Position numbers and translations under genes: made by a program. From Flexithrix dorotheae DSM 6795 (GTDB lineage Bacteria; Bacteroidota; Bacteroidia; Cytophagales; Flammeovirgaceae), in the NCBI RefSeq assembly GCF_000379765.1, contig NZ_KB903436.1, forward strand, positions 62,664 to 126,663: a DNA stretch of 64,000 nt, in the 5' to 3' direction. The notes below the pieces were generated by a model that saw only the letters and a program-made list of their open reading frames with translations, did no database searches and was not told the origin of the DNA. This document shows positions 33,170-40,833 of this stretch, one piece after another (the stretch's first letter is position 1; every line of letters begins with the position of its first letter).

Positions 33170-34135
33170 TTAGACATTTTGAAATGAAGTGTGGAATGGT
33201 TTGCTTACGTTTACCTTATTTTTCTTTTTTTGCGCTACTTCAGGCTTAATTTCCCTACCAAACCATTTACTGTAAACCTGGGTAAAAACTGCTCCAAAGA
33301 AAAAGATAATACTGGTATAAGTCACCCAAAGCAAAATAATAACCACTGAACCTGCCGCCCCATAAGTAGAACCGGGATCACTGGTTCCAAGGTAATAGCT
33401 AATTAATTCTTTTCCAATTTCAAAAAGAATGGTTGTAAATACTGCTCCAATTATCGCATCTTTCCAACGGATAATGGCATCGGGTAACCATTTAAATATA
33501 CTTGCAAATAATAAGGAGGTAATCACCATGGAAACCATAAAATTGATAATTTGTAACAAAATCATTCCCTGTTCCAGGCCAAATTGTGAAAGGTTATTTC
33601 CGATAAGGGCAATAAGTGAAGATACAACCAATGAAATGATTAATAAAAATCCCATTACCAGAATAAGACCAAAAGAGGCTGTTCTGTCAATAATAAGCTG
33701 GAGCCATGGTTTCCTGGGAACTTCTTTGATCTCCCAAATCTGGTTGAGACTAATTTTGATGTGGTAAAAAAGACCCGTGGCAGCATAAACTATAGATCCT
33801 ATACCAATAATGGTCGCCATTTTTGAATTCTCCTGATTACCGGCTTTATTCACCATTGTCTGGATCTGAGAAGCTCCCTCCTTTCCTATCAGGTTTTTCA
33901 CCTGAAGGAATATTTCCTGGGAAATAGTTTCTTCCCCGAAAAAAAATCCTGCTGACTTTATTACAATAATTAATAATCCTGGTAAGGAAAAAATGGCAAA
34001 ATAAGAAACAACAGCAGCCAGCCGGAATGGGTCATTGTCTCCAAACTTCTGAAAAAGTTCTTTGATAAACCCGAGATGCTTTTTGCCGGTTTCTTTTACT
34101 TTTTGAATAAAGTTAGCCGTTTTTTCCATCAGCAT
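33170..34135 (-). CDS. YihY/BrkB family inner-membrane protein
   Basis: A 321-residue protein with six membrane segments (about 40-62, 105-125, 145-165, 180-200, 215-240, 250-275), the YihY/virulence factor BrkB (once called ribonuclease BN) family. Landmarks: AAVVSYFAIFSLPGLLIIV, GIGSIVYAATGLFYHIKISLNQIW (in part: GLFYHIKISLNQIW), DPGSTYGAAGSVVIILLWVTYTS. The Tyr-Gly-Ala-Ala-Gly-Ser segment is a family signature. YihY-type proteins are linked to phospholipid transport between membranes in recent work on AsmA/YhdP families; a role here is inferred. N-terminal soluble region is cytoplasmic and basic. Confidence 0.92.
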   Translation of the reverse strand: MLMEKTANFIQKVKETGKKHLGFIKELFQKFGDNDPFRLAAVVSYFAIFSLPGLLIIVIKSAGFFFGEETISQEIFLQVKNLIGKEGASQIQTMVNKAGNQENSKMATIIGIGSIVYAATGLFYHIKISLNQIWEIKEVPRKPWLQLIIDRTASFGLILVMGFLLIISLVVSSLIALIGNNLSQFGLEQGMILLQIINFMVSMVITSLLFASIFKWLPDAIIRWKDAIIGAVFTTILFEIGKELISYYLGTSDPGSTYGAAGSVVIILLWVTYTSIIFFFGAVFTQVYSKWFGREIKPEVAQKKKNKVNVSKPFHTSFQNV

Positions 34136-34157
34136 TATTTTTTTTGCTTTCTTAAGG

Positions 34158-34250
34158 AGTAATTCAAAATTAATCGTGTATTATTTTGCCATATAAGACT
34201 GATAAAGAGATTACTTTTTCTCGGAAATATGAGTACTGGTGCTTAAAAAC
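34158..34250 (+). repeat. Dispersed intergenic repeat family B, copy 2
   Basis: Contains AGTAATTCAAAATTAATCGT, GTATTATTTTGCCATATAAG, TCTCGGAAATATGAGTACTG and GGTGCTTAAAAACAT in the same order as the copy at 38384-38499. Directly upstream of the YihY gene on the other strand. Confidence 0.8.
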
Positions 34251-34254
34251 ATAT

Positions 34255-34297
34255 AAAAAATGGCTATTTGGGATTAATCCACAAATAGCCAATATGC
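34255..34297 (-). terminator. Intrinsic terminator of the DUF1328 gene
   Basis: On the minus strand stem TGGCTATTTG / CAAATAGCCA followed by TTTTTTA. Confidence 0.8.
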
Positions 34298-34311
34298 TTA
34301 TCCATAGCAGG

Positions 34312-34476
34312 TTATCTCCCCCTTACCAAATTGAATAATAGAGATACTACAAATACAACTAAAAATATGAAGAAAATAACTTTAGCGATTGAAGCCGCTC
34401 CGGCTGCAATTCCTCCAAATCCGAATACCGCTGCAATTATTGCTACTATTAAAAAAATTAATGACCATTTAAGCAT
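34312..34476 (-). CDS. DUF1328 (YtjA-like) small membrane protein, 54 residues
   Basis: Translation of the minus strand from the ATG at 34476 gives [19 protein letters not shown]..., then [12 protein letters not shown] and the tail FNLVRGR: 54 residues with two membrane segments, matching DUF1328/YtjA in length and pattern (the Gly-Gly-Ile-Ala-Ala-Gly-Ala-Ala loop is typical). Function unknown; homologues are general-stress or desiccation-associated. It is 106 bp downstream of the 34583-34804 gene on the same strand and probably shares its stress promoter. A terminator follows. Confidence 0.85.
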   Translation of the reverse strand: MLKWSLIFLIVAIIAAVFGFGGIAAGAASIAKVIFFIFLVVFVVSLLFNLVRGR

Positions 34477-34582
34477 GACTAAAAAGTTTAGGTTAAAAAT
34501 TTGATTGATTTAAATACCATCAGAATTTTATCAGGAGCTTTCTCCCCTAAAAAAATTGATGGTGAAATTGATTTGATTTTGA

Positions 34583-34804
34583 TTAAAATGAACTACTTCG
34601 GCTTTTATCAGAAGCAAGCAATCCGATTCCACTCAGGAAAACTACTCCAAAGGCTACAACCGGAACAAAACTACCCTGTTCGGAAATAGTGATATTCATT
34701 CCTAAAAATTGCAGGCTTTCGGCTTGTTCAATTGCATTATATCCTGTGAGCAAAGCTCCAAATAATCCAATTACAATTAAGGTTATTCCAATATACTTTT
34801 TCAT
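34583..34804 (-). CDS. Small two-TM membrane protein (DUF3185-like), unknown function
   Basis: A 73-residue protein with hydrophobic segments at about 5-25 (GITLIVIGLFGALLTGYNAI) and 48-64, and a hydrophilic middle (EQAESLQFLGMNITIS). The opening 'kkyigitLiviGlfgalltgyNai' resembles DUF3185. It carries the best tandem copy of the dyad motif upstream (34923-34960) and probably forms a unit with the DUF1328 gene downstream. Confidence 0.65.
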   Translation of the reverse strand: MKKYIGITLIVIGLFGALLTGYNAIEQAESLQFLGMNITISEQGSFVPVVAFGVVFLSGIGLLASDKSRSSSF

Positions 34805-34871
34805 GGCTTATTGTTTTTTATAAAAGATAAATACAAAATTGCTCCAATTGATAATTAAATATATAAATTAT

Positions 34872-34960
34872 TGATAACCAATATATTATATTTGTTTAGT
34901 ACTTTTGTTTTACCTCCATTTATGCAGAATTAATTCTACTGTAGTGGAAATTTTTCCACA
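34872..34960 (-). promoter_or_regulatory. Two-part stress promoter with two tandem dyads
   Basis: TGCAGAA-TTAA-TTCTACT at 34923-34940, GT, then AGTGGAA-ATTT-TTCCACA at 34943-34960: two complete 18-bp units with a 2-bp spacer. The second element TGATAACCA (TGGTTATCA in transcription sense) is at 34872-34880, 42 bp further, and the start codon 68 bp beyond it. Confidence 0.6.
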
Positions 34961-34981
34961 TTAATTACTGTTTTTGCATCA

Positions 34982-35881
34982 TTAATTTTGGTTGGTTTTG
35001 TGCAATTGTTGAGATTGCATTTTTAAAGGAATAGGTTGTCCTTCCTGATAAATTTTTAGTTCTACAATATCCGCAGGCATGCTGAACCCGTTTTTGGCCA
35101 GACTCACCAGAATATTATTCATTATTTCAGTTCTTAATACCGCCATTTCATGTTGGTAATTAAAGGAATTTACCCAGAAAAAAATCCTCAGGTTGATTGT
35201 ACTGGTACTAAATTCTTCTAAAAGAATAAAAGGCTTCAGGGCTTCCCCATGTTCAATTTTGGTTTCCTTCTCAAGGGTTTGTTTGATCAGGGAAACGGCT
35301 TTGGGAATATCATCTCCATAATCCAGGCCTATTGTAAAATCGTATCGCAGCAAACCATCACGGGTGAAATTCACCAGAGGATGCTTAATGAGGATGGCAT
35401 TGGGTACAAATATATCCCGTCCATCAAATGTCCGGATGTGGGTATTCCGAAAACTCAAAGACTTCACCTTTCCCTTTATACCTTCTACTTCTACCACATC
35501 TCCAATACTGAACGGGCGGCTAAAAGCCAGGAAAAAACCAGCCAGAAAATTTTCTCCAATATCTTTAAAGGCAAAACCAATTACGATGGCTGATACTCCT
35601 GCACCCGCCAGAAGCCCACCAGCCGCTTTCCCCAATCCCACCTGATTGAGAAAAATAACTACTCCTATTACCAACATGGAAAGGAATATTATTCTGCCAA
35701 TAAAATTGACCAGTAACTTGTCTTTGACCTTTTTTAAAAGTTTCCTTTTGGTGTAAGACCGGATTAAAGATCCGATAATGATGAAAAAAACCAATAAGGT
35801 AACACCAACGATAAAGGACGGAAAGCCCTGAATGATGGCTTCCTGGAAATTTCGGAAAGAGGAAATTAATTGGTCAATCAT
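34982..35881 (-). CDS. MscS-family mechanosensitive channel (second copy)
   Basis: A 299-residue channel: three membrane segments (about 22-42, 60-82, 88-112), pore helix GLLAGAGVSAIVIGFAFKDIGENFLAGFF (in part), beta-domain IGDVVEVEGIKGKVKSLSFRN and a C-terminal domain. Paralogue of the copy at 5918-6811. It is 83 bp downstream of the DUF1206 gene on the same strand, so the two may be one unit; its own upstream has no dyad. Confidence 0.93.
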   Translation of the reverse strand: MIDQLISSFRNFQEAIIQGFPSFIVGVTLLVFFIIIGSLIRSYTKRKLLKKVKDKLLVNFIGRIIFLSMLVIGVVIFLNQVGLGKAAGGLLAGAGVSAIVIGFAFKDIGENFLAGFFLAFSRPFSIGDVVEVEGIKGKVKSLSFRNTHIRTFDGRDIFVPNAILIKHPLVNFTRDGLLRYDFTIGLDYGDDIPKAVSLIKQTLEKETKIEHGEALKPFILLEEFSTSTINLRIFFWVNSFNYQHEMAVLRTEIMNNILVSLAKNGFSMPADIVELKIYQEGQPIPLKMQSQQLHKTNQN

Positions 35882-35964
35882 AATAAATGGTATTGGGTAT
35901 GGCTTAAAAAAAAAAGGGTAGTCTGGAGTCAGTTTTAGCTCAGGGAAAATTTTGGAATACAGGA

Positions 35965-36750
35965 TTAAATTCCTGCCATTTCTCTGTATTTGGCTTTTAT
36001 AAACATGAACACTCCATAGGCCAACAAACCGATGGCCACCACTGCCAACACAATAGCTCCAAATTCATTTTGGATAAAACTGAGTGCCTCCTCTGTTCCT
36101 CCAGCCTGACTGGAATTGGCTGAAAAGGCCGCCTTAAATGTCAGGAAGGAAATTATTGCTATTACTACACCCCTTGCGGTATAACCCACTTGTCCGGATT
36201 TTAACACCAATTCTCTGGCTCTTTTACCCAAACTGGCCTCTTTTACTTTGTCTTTAAATTTACCGGAATAGGCTCTGTAAAACTGATAACCCGCTTTACC
36301 AAGGAAGATAACCCCAAGAATACCGACCATAATTTGTCCGTAAGATTCGCTGAGCAAGGTATTAATAAGAGACGCTTTACTACCTCCGGAACCTGAGCTG
36401 GCTCCAGCCACTGTGTTAATAGCAGTATACGATAAAAAACCATAAAATACACCACTGGAGAAATATCCTATTCTTCTAAAAATACCCTTTGCATCGTTAC
36501 CTTTATCCTCAGGGTCTGCAAAAGTTTGGTAAAACCTCCAAAATACAAAGCTGATTAAGCCCATTGCAGTAATGATTAAAAGTACCTGCCCGTAAGTCTG
36601 ACTGGCCAAATATTCCAGGGCTCCGCTACTCCCGGTTTTTTTACCTCCGGCTCCGAACGCAGCCATTGCTGTTAATCCGCCTATCAGGCAATATACAAAG
36701 CCTTTGGTGGCAATGCCAAAGCGTGCAAATTTTTCTTTCTTGTTATTCAT
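35965..36750 (-). CDS. DUF1206 membrane protein
   Basis: A 261-residue protein built of three homologous membrane hairpins, each of two helices, the DUF1206 arrangement. Repeat landmarks: FARFGIATKGFVYCLIGGLTAM (first), FRRIGYFSSGVFYGFLSYTAI (second), VLKSGQVGYTARGVVIAIISF (third). Function unknown; members occur mostly in Actinobacteria and Bacteroidota, often beside stress genes. A weak match to the dyad (AGTAGAA-ATTT-TTCTGAA, 36800-36817) lies 50 bp upstream, too close to the start to fit the two-part layout. Confidence 0.9.
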   Translation of the reverse strand: MNNKKEKFARFGIATKGFVYCLIGGLTAMAAFGAGGKKTGSSGALEYLASQTYGQVLLIITAMGLISFVFWRFYQTFADPEDKGNDAKGIFRRIGYFSSGVFYGFLSYTAINTVAGASSGSGGSKASLINTLLSESYGQIMVGILGVIFLGKAGYQFYRAYSGKFKDKVKEASLGKRARELVLKSGQVGYTARGVVIAIISFLTFKAAFSANSSQAGGTEEALSFIQNEFGAIVLAVVAIGLLAYGVFMFIKAKYREMAGI

Positions 36751-36799
36751 GGTTGAAAATGATTTAAGTTTTTTGGTGAATATTTAAGGGTAAATAAAT

Positions 36800-36817
36800 A
36801 GTAGAAATTTTTCTGAA
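36800..36817. promoter_or_regulatory. Isolated dyad upstream of the DUF1206 gene (weak)
   Basis: AGTAGAA-ATTT-TTCTGAA. It matches the half-site spacing, but lies only 50 bp from the start codon and has no second element, so it may be chance. Confidence 0.25.
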
Positions 36818-36844
36818 GAAGGGCCAAACCCTATCAACAGTTAT

Positions 36845-37609
36845 TTATTTGGTTGCCAGATAAAAATCTGGTGTATTAGATACTTCAGGGGTAAAAACAA
36901 ACTCGGTAAAGGACCGAAAAGTGGCATATGGATTTTCCTTATTTTCCTGAACAATTCTGTAAACTTTACCAGTAGCCTCCACCTCATAGCTAAAAATTGC
37001 ACCCTGGTGTACCAGATGCAGGGCAATATTTTTAGTTCTTTCAAAACTCAAATCCCAATGGTCAGCATACCGAATACTTTTTAGGGGAAGATCATTATCC
37101 CTATGATTTATGATTTTCATTTCCTGAGGATTTTTTTCCATAAATTGATGAAGGGAAATCATAATTTGATCTGCTTCAGGAAGTAAGTAAGCTCCATCTT
37201 TATTAAATAAAACATTGTCATTCACGATCAGTCTAACCGCATTTTTATCCTGAAAAACATGATATTTTCTGCGATCGGAAAAAGCATCCTTCAGATTTTT
37301 TTCCAGTTTATCTAATTGACTGAAATAATTTTTCATAGCTTTTTCAACTGCCACTGCTGAATTGATGGCATTTTGGTCTACATCCGCTTGTTTAACCAAT
37401 TCCACAAGCGATCTTACCTTTTCCTTTTGTAATTGCTGGTTTTTGAATTTTAGTTTTCTGTTCTCCTCCACAAGTTTTCTTTGCGATTCAATCAAATCGT
37501 AATATTCAGTGGTATAATCAAAGCGATTCTGAAAAGCCACATCTTTAGTGGCACAGGAGGATAAAATGATTGAAATAAAAAAGTAGAGCTGTAGTTTGAT
37601 AATTTTCAT
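36845..37609 (-). CDS. OmpA/MotB-like lipoprotein with degenerate peptidoglycan-binding domain
   Basis: A 254-residue lipoprotein (lipobox FFISIILSSC, Cys at about 19) with a coiled-coil region (about 30-70, Lys/Gln/Glu-rich) and a C-terminal half that keeps the OmpA/MotB layout (ADHWDLSFERTKNIALHLVHQGAI). The usual Asp and Arg of the diaminopimelate-binding loop are not clearly present, so peptidoglycan binding is doubtful. It is 94 bp upstream of the DUF1206 gene on the same strand. Confidence 0.65.
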   Translation of the reverse strand: MKIIKLQLYFFISIILSSCATKDVAFQNRFDYTTEYYDLIESQRKLVEENRKLKFKNQQLQKEKVRSLVELVKQADVDQNAINSAVAVEKAMKNYFSQLDKLEKNLKDAFSDRRKYHVFQDKNAVRLIVNDNVLFNKDGAYLLPEADQIMISLHQFMEKNPQEMKIINHRDNDLPLKSIRYADHWDLSFERTKNIALHLVHQGAIFSYEVEATGKVYRIVQENKENPYATFRSFTEFVFTPEVSNTPDFYLATK

Positions 37610-37676
37610 GATAATGGGTTTTTAGTTTGAGGATTTCCTCCGGCTAAAAACTATTAGTGGAGGGAGCTGAAGAAAT

Positions 37677-38051
37677 TTAGAATCTCCTGAACATTCTCAT
37701 GTCCTTTTTATATTTTCTGTTAAGTAAAAAAATACTTCCAATTAGGGTAAGTACATTCAGGCCTGCAGTTGTCAAAAGTGCTATCAGTAAATTTTCATGA
37801 TAGAAAAAATTAAATATGGCTACACCAAAAACAAACGGAACGGAAGAAAGGGAAATACTATAAAAAACACTTCCTAACTCTCCGGTATATTCTGTTTTTT
37901 TAATATGGTGAATAGAACCGAAGTAATAAAAAATACCTGAAAGCAGGAAGGCTAAAAAAAGATTAATAGCCTCCAATGAACTGAAAAATTCCCCCAAAAA
38001 GAAAAGTTGTGCTGCAAGAGCGAAAGACGAAAGAATTAACAGATACTTCAT
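37677..38051 (-). CDS. Four-TM membrane protein, unknown function
   Basis: A 124-residue protein with hydrophobic segments at about 3-20, 30-46, 64-82 and 88-108, and a strongly basic C-terminus (NRKYKKDMRMFRRF). No family recognised. It follows its two-part stress promoter at 38197-38274 and precedes the OmpA-like lipoprotein by 67 bp, so the unit 38051-35965 may be one long transcript. Confidence 0.6.
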   Translation of the reverse strand: MKYLLILSSFALAAQLFFLGEFFSSLEAINLFLAFLLSGIFYYFGSIHHIKKTEYTGELGSVFYSISLSSVPFVFGVAIFNFFYHENLLIALLTTAGLNVLTLIGSIFLLNRKYKKDMRMFRRF

Positions 38052-38196
38052 AATACAATTGGTTTATATGTTGTTAGTGATTATTAAAAATGTTTTAGAG
38101 ATAAAACAGAATTGAACTGTTCCGTTTATCCACACTCCTGCTAATCAAATTACTGTGCCTATTCTCCATTAGAAAATTATTTGAGACATATTTTGC

Positions 38197-38274
38197 TGAT
38201 TATCAAAGTGTTAAAAATAAAATAAAAAAGAATGGCAGACCCCGGATGGATAATGTTGTGGGAATTTTGCTACA
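38197..38274 (-). promoter_or_regulatory. Two-part stress promoter of the 38051-leftward unit
   Basis: Dyad TGTGGGA-ATTT-TGCTACA at 38257-38274 and TGATTATCA at 38197-38205, 51 bp apart; the start codon lies 145 bp further. Confidence 0.5.
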
Positions 38275-38383
38275 ATTTTTGGGGAAAACTGTTACTTTTA
38301 ATTGATTTGTGGAGAATCAAATTCGACCAATCAGGTTAGACTTTTAGATTTTATTTTGACTAGTCTCTGAAATGAAAATTAGG

Positions 38384-38499
38384 TAGTAATTCAATATTAA
38401 CCGTGTATTATTTTGCCATAAAAGTCTGATAGAGAGATAATTGTTTCTCGGAAATAATAGTTCTTGGTGTGGAGCACAGGTGCTTAAAAACACGCTCCC
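38384..38499 (+). repeat. Dispersed intergenic repeat family B, copy 3
   Basis: AGTAATTCAATATTAACCGT, GTATTATTTTGCCATAAAAG, AGAGAGATAATTGTTTCTCG, GGTGTGGAGCACAGGTGCTT, then AAAACACGCTCCC. The last bases resemble the end of repeat family A (AAACACGCTCT). Non-coding, between the dipeptidase and the stress unit. Confidence 0.8.
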
Positions 38500-38526
38500 A
38501 TTTCAGGAGGAAATCTTTATTTTTTC

Positions 38527-39699
38527 CTATCTAAGATTCTTTAACATAAATTGTTTTACATTTTCACCCATAATGGCTCTTATTTCCGCTTCTTCAAATC
38601 CCTGATTCAATAATTCCTCCACCAACAAAGGTAAACCCGTTACATCAAAGGGAACTGTGGCACTACCATCGTAATCCGAACCCAAAGCTATACATTCCAC
38701 CCCGGCAATAGATTTAATATGTTTCATGGCTTCTACAATACCTTTAGTTAATGGTTTAGTGACTGCGCCATCAAAAAAGCCTACACCTATCAACCCCTGG
38801 TTTTTAGCAATTTGGATAATGTGTGCATCGGACAAGTTACGATTATTATCTAAGGTGCCTTTTACCCCTGTATGGGAAATTAGTAAGGGGCTTTGGGTCT
38901 GTTTCAAAACATCGTCAATTAAAGTGGGAGAGGCATGTGCCAGATCAATGATCATCCCCAACTCGTCCATACGTATAATCACATCACTTCCAAATTTTGT
39001 GAGTCCGCCCTTTGAAATACCGTGGGCAGAACCTCCAAGTTTAGTATCAAAGAAATGGGTGGGTGCAAACATACGAACCCCTTCCTGATAGAGCCTGTCC
39101 AGGTTTTCAATTTTTCCTTCCAGACAATGTCCTCCTTCAATCCCTAAAAAACCTCCAATTACCCGATTATCCTGTTTCTTTAGGGCAATCAGTTTTTTCA
39201 GGTCATCTTTGTTTTTCACAATAATAAATTCATCATCAAAATCGATGGCCAGTTGATGAAGTTTTTGACTTTGGTAAATTGCCCTTTCCATCAAGCTAAA
39301 CCAATTGGAGACAGGTCTGGCTTGTAAAAAATTGAGTAAAGTAACATTATCAAAAGCATCTCCAGAGGTTTTCGAAAAGTTCTGCCCTTTGGGTGATTTG
39401 GTCACAATTGTAAAGGCCTGTAAGGCCATATTTGCTTCCTGCATTCTTGGAAAATCCACATGGCCTATGGAATTTTTTACGGTGAGATCTCGGCTCCAAA
39501 GCAACGCATCACAATGTAAATCAGCCACAAATTCCAGGGAACTGTACAATGCAAGAGCCTCGTCTGAAACCTTATAAGGAGGCAGTGATTTTGTCTTGTT
39601 TAAGGTTTTGTCAAATTTCTCCGGCACAATAAACACTACCGCTGAATAAATTATTGAAATTAATAATAAAATAATAGCAGGCCATTTAAATCTTTTCAT
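38527..39699 (-). CDS. Membrane dipeptidase (peptidase M19)
   Basis: A 390-residue protein with an N-terminal membrane anchor (about 5-25) and an M19 catalytic domain. Zinc-site motifs: FVADLHCDALLW (His62 and Asp64), GIEGGHCLEG, and two His motifs, DLAHASP and ISHTGVKG, then LGSDYDGS. M19 enzymes hydrolyse dipeptides including L-D and beta-lactam-like substrates in the periplasm; the anchor places the active site outside the cytoplasm. It is probably monocistronic, flanked by repeat B on one side and repeat A on the other. Confidence 0.94.
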   Translation of the reverse strand: MKRFKWPAIILLLISIIYSAVVFIVPEKFDKTLNKTKSLPPYKVSDEALALYSSLEFVADLHCDALLWSRDLTVKNSIGHVDFPRMQEANMALQAFTIVTKSPKGQNFSKTSGDAFDNVTLLNFLQARPVSNWFSLMERAIYQSQKLHQLAIDFDDEFIIVKNKDDLKKLIALKKQDNRVIGGFLGIEGGHCLEGKIENLDRLYQEGVRMFAPTHFFDTKLGGSAHGISKGGLTKFGSDVIIRMDELGMIIDLAHASPTLIDDVLKQTQSPLLISHTGVKGTLDNNRNLSDAHIIQIAKNQGLIGVGFFDGAVTKPLTKGIVEAMKHIKSIAGVECIALGSDYDGSATVPFDVTGLPLLVEELLNQGFEEAEIRAIMGENVKQFMLKNLR

Positions 39700-39862
39700 T
39701 GTTTGTTAATTATGAAGTGCTGTTAATGAAGTTATTTAAAAACTGAATTCCCCTATAGTGATTAAAGATAATACTGTGACTACCTATAATACTCCAACTA
39801 TTAAGGAATTGACTAGCTGACATATTTTTTTATTAAAGCAGAAGCCAACATCCGGATTTTAA

Positions 39863-40060
39863 TTAGAACATGTTTAAATTTTATCCTTTCGGCTGAAAAT
39901 TGCCCCAGAGACGTCAGCCCGGTTCGAAAACTTCAGTTCACTATAAAATTTCCCAATAGCGCTGCTATTCAAAAATTTTAAAGCATCCTGAAGACCCCAA
40001 ACTGACATTTTTAGCTTTGATCCGACATTTCGGAAAAAACAAAACTTAAACACGCTCTTA
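39863..40060. repeat. MITE-like repeat family A, copy 3 (longest)
   Basis: A 198-bp element with ends TTAGAACATGTTTAAATTTT and AAAACTTAAACACGCTCTTA. Its left half is homologous to copy 2 in the opposite orientation (ATCCTTTCGGCTG, ACGTCAGCCCGGTTCG); the right half is unique to this copy. The only open frame crossing it (63 codons on the minus strand) spans both ends of the repeat and is not gene-like. Confidence 0.8.
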
Positions 40061-40170
40061 GCCAATTTACAATGACTATTATTTCAATTATTTGTATATT
40101 TCGTCAGTGAAGAAAAGTGACCTTTGCATAGCGGATTTTATGTAAAGGATACTCGAAAATTTTTAGAACG

Positions 40171-40752
40171 ATGTCATACCAATTGTTAAAGGAAAATATC
40201 AGGAGAAACGTAAATTTTTCGGATATGCAGATTGATGAAATCTGTAGCTTTTTTAACACAAAAACGGTCAAAAAAGGAGAATACCTGCTCACCCAGGGCA
40301 GTATTTGCAAATTCGAAGGCTTTGTAACCAAAGGATGTTTTAGAATCTTTATTATCGATACAAAGGGTAATGAAAATATCCTTTATTTTGCTGCTGAGGA
40401 CTGGTGGCTGATTGATACCGACAGTTTCATGAATCAAACGCCCTCAGATTTGTATTTTCAGGCCCTGGAAGACAGTGAAGTGCTTATTATTCAAAAAGCG
40501 GACAAAGAGCGCTTATATGATCAACTACCTCTGGTGGAAAAACTCTTTCGCATCATGTCCCAAAAAGCACTTGCCGCCTGGCAAAAAAGACTGATCAGAA
40601 ACCATTGTTTAACAGCCAAAGAACGCTACCAGTATTTTTTGAACACCTATCCGAATATTGCCTCAAGAATTACAGACAGGCAAATTGCGGGTTATCTTGG
40701 GATTACGCATGAATTTTTGAGTAAGATTAAAAGCAAGTCTTTAAAAAATTAG
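40171..40752 (+). CDS. Crp/Fnr-family transcriptional regulator
   Basis: A 193-residue protein with an N-terminal cyclic-nucleotide-binding-like fold (about 10-115; KKGEYLLTQGSICKFEGFVTKGCFRIF) and a C-terminal HTH (about 140-190; NHCLTAKERYQYFLNTYPNIASRITDRQIAGYLGITHEFLSKI, in part). The phosphate-binding Arg of true cAMP receptors is not evident, so the ligand is unknown; such Bacteroidota Crp-like proteins often act as unliganded regulators. It is 81 bp upstream of the DJ-1/HbpS/propeller operon, whose leader carries a small inverted repeat (40769-40782), a plausible target. Confidence 0.9.
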   Translation: MSYQLLKENIRRNVNFSDMQIDEICSFFNTKTVKKGEYLLTQGSICKFEGFVTKGCFRIFIIDTKGNENILYFAAEDWWLIDTDSFMNQTPSDLYFQALEDSEVLIIQKADKERLYDQLPLVEKLFRIMSQKALAAWQKRLIRNHCLTAKERYQYFLNTYPNIASRITDRQIAGYLGITHEFLSKIKSKSLKN

Positions 40753-40768
40753 CTTTTTATCAGGATTG

Positions 40769-40782
40769 TTGAACTTGTTCAA
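40769..40782. promoter_or_regulatory. Candidate operator of the 40834 operon
   Basis: Inverted repeat TTGAAC-TT-GTTCAA, 51 bp before the DJ-1-like start and 16 bp after the Crp-family gene. Dyads of this size are typical of Crp-family binding, but there is only one copy in the window. Confidence 0.3.
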
Positions 40783-40833
40783 TTTTTTCCTCACTTCAGG
40801 ATAATACTTTTGAATTCCAAAACTAAGTATTAT

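Noticed and set aside
39874-40065. A 63-codon frame on the minus strand that could be a small gene or transposase remnant
   Set aside because: It runs from one terminal inverted repeat to the other of the MITE-like copy and has no recognisable domain.
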